NCBI GenBank assembly: GCA_946479405.1
Contig: CAMLGD010000089.1
Coordinates: forward strand, 1 to 12,208
DNA: 12,208 bases
Source: an uncultured Vogesella sp.
GTDB taxonomy: Bacteria; Pseudomonadota; Gammaproteobacteria; Burkholderiales; Chromobacteriaceae
Direction: 5' to 3'
Part shown: positions 8,351 to 12,208 of the stretch, in pieces
How the letters are laid out: each line of letters begins with the position of its first letter
Position numbering within the stretch: position 1 is the first letter of the stretch
The notes under the pieces: model-generated
What the model was told of the DNA's origin: nothing
The model's input: the letters and a program-made list of their open reading frames with translations, nothing else
Database searches by the model: none
Program-made: the position numbers and the translations under genes

Positions 8351-8393
8351 TAGTGAAATTTAATGCAGTTTTCATTATTTAATTCCACCACGC
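8336..8393. promoter_or_regulatory. Long imperfect hairpin just before the chemoreceptor Shine-Dalgarno
   Basis: Three stacked helices are visible: GCGTGGT (8336-8342) with ACCACGC (8387-8393), AATTAA (8344-8349) with TTAATT (8379-8384), and TAGTGAAA (8351-8358) with TTTCATTA (8370-8377, one G-U). They enclose an 11-nt loop and are separated by small internal mismatches, giving 21 pairs in all. The Shine-Dalgarno GGAG begins at 8396, three bases past the structure. Confidence 0.6.
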
Positions 8394-8407
8394 ACGGAGC
8401 ACCCCAC

Positions 8408-10108
8408 ATGATCCGCCCACTTACCATCGGCCAGCGTCTTGGCCTGTTACTGGTGTTGTTGTTGCTGATCGCCGCCGCCCTCGGCGGCTTCGGCATGTAT
8501 GTACAGAACAAGATCCTTGCCGATTATTCCAGCACCTATTTCGACCGCGTGGTGCCGCTGCAGCAGCTGAAGCAGGTGGCGGACGGCTACGCGGTCAGCA
8601 TTGTCGATGCCGCGCACAAACTGCGTGCCGGCGCCATAAGCCGCGACAGCTTCCTGCAGAACCTGGCCAGCGCGCGCAGCAGCATAGACCAGCAATGGCA
8701 GGCTTATCGCAGCACCTTGCTGACCGCGGAAGAACAAAAACTGGTGGCCGAGACCGAGCAGGCGATGCAGCTGGCCAATGCCGGTGTCGGCCAGCTGCAG
8801 CAGCTGGCGCAGGCGGACGACCGCGCCGGCCTGCAGCAATTCAACGACAGCAGGCTGTACCCGGCGCTGGACCCGGTATCCGGCCGCATCGCTGCGCTGA
8901 TCGCACTGCAGCTGCGGGTGGCGGCGGAGCAATATGCCACCGCCGAGGCGGCGGCGCAGCGCAGCGCGCAACTGTCGATAATGCTGATGACGCTGGGCCT
9001 GCTGCTGGGCGCCGGCATGGGCTGGTACATCATCCGTCAACTGCTGCGGCAGCTGGGCGGTGAGCCGGCTGCCGTGGTGCAACTGGCGCAGCGCATTGCC
9101 GCCGGCGATCTGGGGCAATCGCTGCCGGTGCGCCGCGGCGATGACAGCAGCGTGGTGGCGTCGATGGCGGCGATGCAGGGCGCGCTGTGCCGGCTGGTGC
9201 AGAACCTGGAACAGGTGATTGCCAGGCTGTCGGTCAACGCCACCGAGTTGGCCGCATCCTCCGAACAGGTGGCGGTGTCCGCCGAAGAGCAGACCCGCTC
9301 GGCGGCGGCGATGTCCGCCTCGGTCGAGCAGCTGTCGGTCAGCATTGCCTCGGTCAGTGACAATACCCAGGACGTGGCGCGCGATGCCGACAGTGCCGGC
9401 AAGCTGGCGGGAGAGGGCGAGCTGATCATCGCCGGCACGCTGCAGACTATCCAGCAGGTGAGCCTGCAGGTACGGGAATCGCAGCAGCAGGCCAATCTGC
9501 TGGGCAGCAAGTCGCAGCAGATTTCCAGCGTAGTGGAAGTGATTCGCGATGTGGCCGAGCAGACCAATCTGCTGGCCTTGAACGCCGCCATCGAGGCGGC
9601 AAGGGCTGGCGAGGCCGGACGCGGCTTTGCCGTGGTGGCGGACGAGGTGCGCAAGCTGTCGGAGCGCACCGCGCAGTCCACCAGCCAGATCAGCGGCATC
9701 ATTGCCGAGATGCTGAGCAGCAGCCAGCAGGTGGTCGGCGGTATTCACCAGACCGTGACGCAGATGGCAACCGGGCTGGAGCAGACGCAGCAGGCGCGTG
9801 CGGCGATGGCCGGCATCAGTGGCAACGTTGGCCGCATCAATCAGGCGATACAGGCGGTGTCGGTGGCGCTGGCACAACAGCAGGCGGCCGGCGGCAGCAT
9901 TGCCGGCAATGTGGAGCAGGTGGCGCAGATGACCGAGGAAACCAGCACCGCCGCGACGCAGACGGCGGTATCCGCCGGGCAGCTGGAACAGATGGCGCAC
10001 GAGCTAAAGGCGGCGATCGCGTTCTTTAGCTTGCCGTCAGCCACGGCGCATCCCGCCACCGGCAGCCAGCCGTTAGGCCGCGCGCTGCCACAGGTGCAGC
10101 CGGCCTGA
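8408..10108 (+). CDS. Methyl-accepting chemotaxis protein
   Basis: The 566-residue inner-membrane chemoreceptor has a short cytoplasmic N-terminus, TM1 (about 11-30), a periplasmic ligand domain of about 155 residues rich in predicted helix (four-helix-bundle, Tar-like type), TM2 (about 189-209), a HAMP domain (about 210-265, with [19 protein letters not shown]) and a long coiled-coil signalling domain. The highly conserved hairpin tip is at 381-417 ([20 protein letters not shown], then [17 protein letters not shown]) and contacts CheA and CheW. The C-terminus ends in QVQPA and lacks an NWETF-type CheR tether. I chose ATG 8408 because GGAG lies 8 nt upstream. An in-frame ATG at 8363 has no Shine-Dalgarno. 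The ligand is unknown. The gene is a single transcription unit with its own terminator. Confidence 0.95.
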   Translation: MIRPLTIGQRLGLLLVLLLLIAAALGGFGMYVQNKILADYSSTYFDRVVPLQQLKQVADGYAVSIVDAAHKLRAGAISRDSFLQNLASARSSIDQQWQAYRSTLLTAEEQKLVAETEQAMQLANAGVGQLQQLAQADDRAGLQQFNDSRLYPALDPVSGRIAALIALQLRVAAEQYATAEAAAQRSAQLSIMLMTLGLLLGAGMGWYIIRQLLRQLGGEPAAVVQLAQRIAAGDLGQSLPVRRGDDSSVVASMAAMQGALCRLVQNLEQVIARLSVNATELAASSEQVAVSAEEQTRSAAAMSASVEQLSVSIASVSDNTQDVARDADSAGKLAGEGELIIAGTLQTIQQVSLQVRESQQQANLLGSKSQQISSVVEVIRDVAEQTNLLALNAAIEAARAGEAGRGFAVVADEVRKLSERTAQSTSQISGIIAEMLSSSQQVVGGIHQTVTQMATGLEQTQQARAAMAGISGNVGRINQAIQAVSVALAQQQAAGGSIAGNVEQVAQMTEETSTAATQTAVSAGQLEQMAHELKAAIAFFSLPSATAHPATGSQPLGRALPQVQPA

Positions 10109-10127
10109 GCCGGCGCTTGCCAGGACC

Positions 10128-10150
10128 ACGGGCCCGCTGGGCCCGTTTTT
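10128..10150 (+). terminator. Rho-independent terminator of the chemoreceptor gene
   Basis: ACGGGCCC (10128-10135) pairs perfectly with GGGCCCGT (10139-10146) around a GCT loop and runs into five T (10146-10150). It ends at the stop codon of the convergent deacylase gene and has no T-run on the minus strand, so it serves the plus strand. Confidence 0.9.
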
Positions 10151-10629
10151 CATGCGCTGGCGACAGCGACTTCCTGACACACATCCACCCATTGCCCGTC
10201 CACGATACGCGCCAGTTCCGCCGGGCTGATACGCACCGCGGTGTGCACGTCGCCGGCCGCCGGCAGCACTTCCGCGTACACCCGCAGCGAGCTGTCTACG
10301 TATACCGGCAGCGGCTGCGCCAGCCCGAACGGGCATACACCGCCTACCGGGTGGCCGGTCAGCTGCTGTACTTCCTCAGCCGGCAGCATTCGCCCCTTGC
10401 CGAAGGCGTCCTTGAACTTGCGGTTGTCGATGCGGGCATCGCCGCGCGCCACCAGCAGTACCACGCGGCCATCAGCCAGGCGGAAGGCCAGGGTCTTGGC
10501 GATGCGGCCCGGCTCCACGCCGTGTGCCTCGGCCGCCAGCGCCACGGTGGCGGTGCTGGTGTCCAGTTCGATGATGGGTATGTCCAGTTGGCGTTCTGCA
10601 AAAAACGCCCGTACCGATTGCAAGCTCAT
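10150..10629 (-). CDS. YbaK/EbsC-type aminoacyl-tRNA deacylase
   Basis: The 159-residue cytoplasmic protein belongs to the YbaK/ProX family, related to the editing domain of prolyl-tRNA synthetase. These enzymes hydrolyse mischarged tRNAs, such as Cys- or Ala-tRNA(Pro), to protect translation fidelity. GRIAKTLAFR (41-50) contains K45, which corresponds to the essential lysine of Haemophilus YbaK (K46). GGVCPFGL (96-103) is the conserved substrate-loop motif. The chosen ATG (10629) has GAGG 5 nt upstream and gives the family length. The frame stays open to 10728, but the extra 33 residues look non-conserved. Which tRNA it edits cannot be decided from sequence alone. The gene is convergent with the chemoreceptor gene and not in an operon here. 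Confidence 0.9.
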   Translation of the reverse strand: MSLQSVRAFFAERQLDIPIIELDTSTATVALAAEAHGVEPGRIAKTLAFRLADGRVVLLVARGDARIDNRKFKDAFGKGRMLPAEEVQQLTGHPVGGVCPFGLAQPLPVYVDSSLRVYAEVLPAAGDVHTAVRISPAELARIVDGQWVDVCQEVAVASA

Positions 10630-10902
10630 GCCGGCCTCGTCTGTGGGAATCAGCCGTTGATTATCAACAAGCCGGGCGCGGCTGAAAACCGTGGCGTGCA
10701 AGCCTGCTCGCCGCGTTGGCCGTTTCATGACGTTGCCGATTTGTTTTGCATGATTGCCTCAATGCTGCACTGCAACGGTTAATGTCCTTGCAACTCAAGT
10801 AGTTACCGTCAAGCTTGTTTTTGTAGTCTGTGGCTTACATTTCCCAAAAATGTGTCAAACATACCCAAAAAGCGACATTGAGACACCGGGGCTTCACGCT
10901 TA

Positions 10903-10914
10903 GAGTCATGACTC
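10903..10914. promoter_or_regulatory. Perfect 12-bp palindrome, candidate operator
   Basis: GAGTCATGACTC is its own reverse complement. It lies 156 bp upstream of the cytochrome start and 28 bp upstream of the FNR-like motif. It could be bound by a dimeric regulator of the alkylphenol operon, but no regulator gene is in the window. Confidence 0.35.
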
Positions 10915-10941
10915 CAGTAGCAGAATGGTCTTGCCGCTTCC

Positions 10942-10955
10942 TTGCATTACATCAA
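10942..10955. promoter_or_regulatory. FNR/ANR/DNR-like binding motif
   Basis: TTGCATTACATCAA matches the family consensus TTGAT-N4-ATCAA at eight of ten defined bases, with the right half site perfect. It lies 114 bp upstream of the cytochrome c start. An FNR-type site could tie the operon to low oxygen or nitrate respiration. Confidence 0.35.
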
Positions 10956-11069
10956 GAAAAGGCCATCGGACGGGAATGCAGCGTTGCAGCGAGCAGGCAC
11001 GGCAGGGTGATGACACCGTGGCGTAGTGCCGCCGGATGCAATGCGGACACACAACATCTAGGAGAACAA

Positions 11070-11396
11070 ATGGTGAACAACGGGACCAGGATGGGTGCAG
11101 GCCGTCTGCCTGCCGTGGCCATGACCTTATTGCTGGCATGGCCGCTGGCCAGTGCGCATGCGCAAGGCGAGGCAGAAGTCAGCAAGGGTCAGCGATTTTA
11201 CGAGAAAGTCTGTGCCAAGTGTCACGAAGCGGGCATCGGCCCGGTGCTGCTGGGACGCGGCCTGCCGGAAGCGGTGTTCAAGTTGATTCCGCGCAGCGGC
11301 CTGCGCGCGATGCCGGCCTTCCGCGTCAGCGATATCGATGACGACACGCTGCAGAGCCTGGCGACCTACCTCGCCAACTCCAAGCCGAAACCGTAA
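11070..11396 (+). CDS. pchC: Cytochrome c subunit of a 4-alkylphenol hydroxylase (PchC/EhyA type)
   Basis: The 108-residue precursor has a Sec signal peptide (likely cut after AHA at 31/32) and a mature c-type cytochrome of about 77 residues. Haem is attached through C48-A-K-C51-H52, with M81 in RAMPAF as the axial ligand. The sequence KGQRFYEKVCAKCH, GIGPVLLGRGLPEAVFKL and RSGLRAMPAF closely resembles the cytochrome subunit of p-cresol methylhydroxylase, which accepts electrons from the flavoprotein FAD in the periplasm. The chosen ATG has AGGAG 5 nt upstream. The longer open frame from 10830 has no Shine-Dalgarno and would bury the signal peptide. The substrate (p-cresol, eugenol or another 4-alkylphenol) cannot be fixed from this subunit. 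Confidence 0.9.
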   Translation: MVNNGTRMGAGRLPAVAMTLLLAWPLASAHAQGEAEVSKGQRFYEKVCAKCHEAGIGPVLLGRGLPEAVFKLIPRSGLRAMPAFRVSDIDDDTLQSLATYLANSKPKP

Positions 11397-11407
11397 GGAG
11401 AGCGCAT

Positions 11408-11935
11408 ATGACTACTGATCGTCGCACCTTGCTCAAAGGGCTGGCCGCCGTCGGCCTGGCCTTCACTGGTGGCTCGCTGGCCCATGCCGCGACGGGGCTG
11501 CCGGATGCCGCAACGTTGGCCGCAGGCGGCCAGATGCCGCTGACCGCCGTCGTATCCGGCAGCGCCGTGGACAGCCAGTTTCTGGCCGGTGTCACTGCCG
11601 CCGCCCAGCAGCACGGCATGCAGCAACAGCCGGCTCTGAGCCTCAATGGCCTGGACGGCTCCTTGCTGACCCACATTCAAGCGCTGGCGCAGGATGCGCA
11701 GCCGGCGATGCTGGTTGGCCTGGTGGATGACGCCACCGCCACCGTGCTGCTGGATCTGGTGCGCAGCGCCGGCGGCCGCGTGCTGTCGCAACAGCATCAG
11801 CGTCTGGGCAGCGATGCTGCCGCGGTGCAGTTGGCTGCGTCGCTGGGCCGCGAGCTGGTGAGTAGCCCGGCGGCTGTGCCGGCGGCAACCGCCGGTAATG
11901 GCGCCCTGTGTGTTTCCTTTTGCTGCGTGATCTGA
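11408..11935 (+). CDS. pchX: Tat-exported PchX-like protein of unknown function
   Basis: The 175-residue protein begins with a twin-arginine signal (TTDRRTLLKGLAAVGLAF, with R5-R6 and a likely cut near AHA at 27/28), so it should be exported folded. The mature part has no motif I recognise. It is Ala/Gln-rich and ends in ALCVSFCCVI, with three cysteines (C168, C172, C173) in the last eight residues and none elsewhere. It lies between the cytochrome and flavoprotein genes, where p-cresol methylhydroxylase operons carry pchX, a gene of undefined role. The name rests on that position. AAGGAG overlaps the pchC stop and lies 7 nt before the ATG. Export or maturation of the flavocytochrome is a reasonable guess, because the flavoprotein start shows no signal peptide. 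Confidence 0.75.
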   Translation: MTTDRRTLLKGLAAVGLAFTGGSLAHAATGLPDAATLAAGGQMPLTAVVSGSAVDSQFLAGVTAAAQQHGMQQQPALSLNGLDGSLLTHIQALAQDAQPAMLVGLVDDATATVLLDLVRSAGGRVLSQQHQRLGSDAAAVQLAASLGRELVSSPAAVPAATAGNGALCVSFCCVI

Positions 11936-11948
11936 ACGGAGTTTTCCC

Positions 11949-12208
11949 ATGGCTAGTAAATACCTCGCCCTGCCAAAGGGTGTCAGCGAAGCCCGTTTCG
12001 ACGCGGCAATCAAGAAATTCAGTACCGCGCTGGGCAAGGACAATGTCCTGACCTCGGCCGAGCATCTGCAACCGTACACCAAGGTGATGATGGCGGTGGA
12101 TGCCGCCAAGCACACCCCGTCGGCCGTAGTGATGGCCACCAGCGTGGAAGAAGTGCAGGCGGTGGTGAAGATCTGCAACGAGTACAAGATTCCGGTGTGG
12201 TCGATCTC
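11949..12208 (+). CDS. pchF: Flavoprotein subunit of a 4-alkylphenol hydroxylase, N-terminal part only
   Basis: Only 86 codons are in the window; the gene runs off the right end. LPKGVSEARFDAAIKKF (8-24), NVLTSAEHLQPYTKVMM (32-48) and SVEEVQAVVKICNEYKIPVW (65-84) closely resemble the start of the p-cresol methylhydroxylase flavoprotein and other members of the vanillyl-alcohol oxidase (FAD-linked oxidase) family. These enzymes oxidise 4-alkylphenols to a quinone methide, which water converts to the alcohol, and pass electrons to the partner cytochrome. The FAD-linking tyrosine and the substrate pocket lie beyond the window, so substrate remains open. GGAG (11938-11941) is 7 nt before the ATG. 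No N-terminal signal peptide is seen, so export may depend on partner proteins. Confidence 0.9.
   Translation, partial: MASKYLALPKGVSEARFDAAIKKFSTALGKDNVLTSAEHLQPYTKVMMAVDAAKHTPSAVVMATSVEEVQAVVKICNEYKIPVWSI

Larger units (their letters stand above)
10630..11069. promoter_or_regulatory. 440-bp divergent regulatory region before the alkylphenol hydroxylase genes
   Basis: I see no convincing gene here, although the frame of the cytochrome gene is open back to 10830. Visible elements are a small inverted repeat ACATTT / AAATGT (10837-10842 and 10848-10853), two CCCAAAAA repeats (10843-10850, 10865-10872), a perfect 12-bp palindrome GAGTCATGACTC (10903-10914) and an FNR/ANR-like motif (10942-10955). 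The promoters of the leftward deacylase gene and the rightward operon must both lie here, but I could not assign convincing -35/-10 pairs. No sigma54 GG-N10-GC element was found. Confidence 0.45.

Noticed and set aside
8447..10000. 517-codon minus-strand frame opposite the chemoreceptor gene
   Set aside because: It mirrors the coiled-coil codons of the chemoreceptor; the His/Leu/Arg-rich product has no family features.
10830..11069. Longer N-terminus for the cytochrome c gene
   Set aside because: The extra 80 residues have no Shine-Dalgarno, contain the palindrome and FNR-like motif, and would place the signal peptide in the middle of the protein.
10730..11069. Sigma54 promoter for the alkylphenol operon
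   Set aside because: Several TGG and TTGC words occur, but none has the required GG-N10-GC spacing.
11924..11935. C-terminal CCVI as a CaaX prenylation box
   Set aside because: The protein is bacterial and carries a Tat export signal; prenylation would need a eukaryotic host, so the resemblance is likely chance.

Overview
The window is GC-rich chromosomal DNA from a Gram-negative proteobacterium. Gene content, codon use and the tRNA-Thr sequence fit a betaproteobacterium, perhaps Neisseriales/Chromobacteriaceae (Vogesella, Aquitalea or Chromobacterium-like). That placement is inferred from protein resemblance and was not checked by a search.

Left edge (1-511): an AT-rich stretch unlike the rest ends at a 3' fragment of tRNA-Thr(UGU), which is followed directly by a perfect 15-bp hairpin. 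The fragment has the anticodon loop, T-arm, 3' acceptor strand and CCA, but no 5' half. It looks like the distal attachment repeat of an integrated element lying to the left, so the ordinary chromosome would start near 426-472.

katG block (558-3110, minus strand): a full-length catalase-peroxidase with its own terminator. About 125 bp upstream is a 22-codon ORF with a strong ribosome-binding site, and beyond that an AT-rich promoter region with an 11-bp direct repeat.

Thiamine block (3181-8112, plus strand): a sigma70-like promoter, a TPP riboswitch, thiB, a GNAT acetyltransferase, thiP, thiQ and gmhA, closed by a terminator. The genes overlap or lie within 10 nt of each other. The riboswitch leader contains two mutually exclusive helices, one of which buries the thiB Shine-Dalgarno. 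TPP is the cofactor of transketolase, whose product sedoheptulose 7-phosphate is the GmhA substrate, so the operon may link thiamine uptake to LPS heptose supply. The GNAT gene is an unexplained insertion in the transporter operon.

Chemoreceptor (8321-10150, plus): a transmembrane methyl-accepting chemotaxis protein with a strong terminator. A long imperfect hairpin lies immediately before its Shine-Dalgarno and overlaps its candidate promoter. Convergent to it is a YbaK-type aminoacyl-tRNA deacylase (10150-10629, minus).

Right edge (10630-12208, plus): about 440 bp of regulatory DNA with an FNR/ANR-like motif and a perfect 12-bp palindrome. It leads into a 4-alkylphenol hydroxylase operon of the p-cresol methylhydroxylase/eugenol hydroxylase type: a small periplasmic cytochrome c (PchC-like), a Tat-exported PchX-like protein and the start of the flavoprotein (PchF-like), which is cut by the window end.
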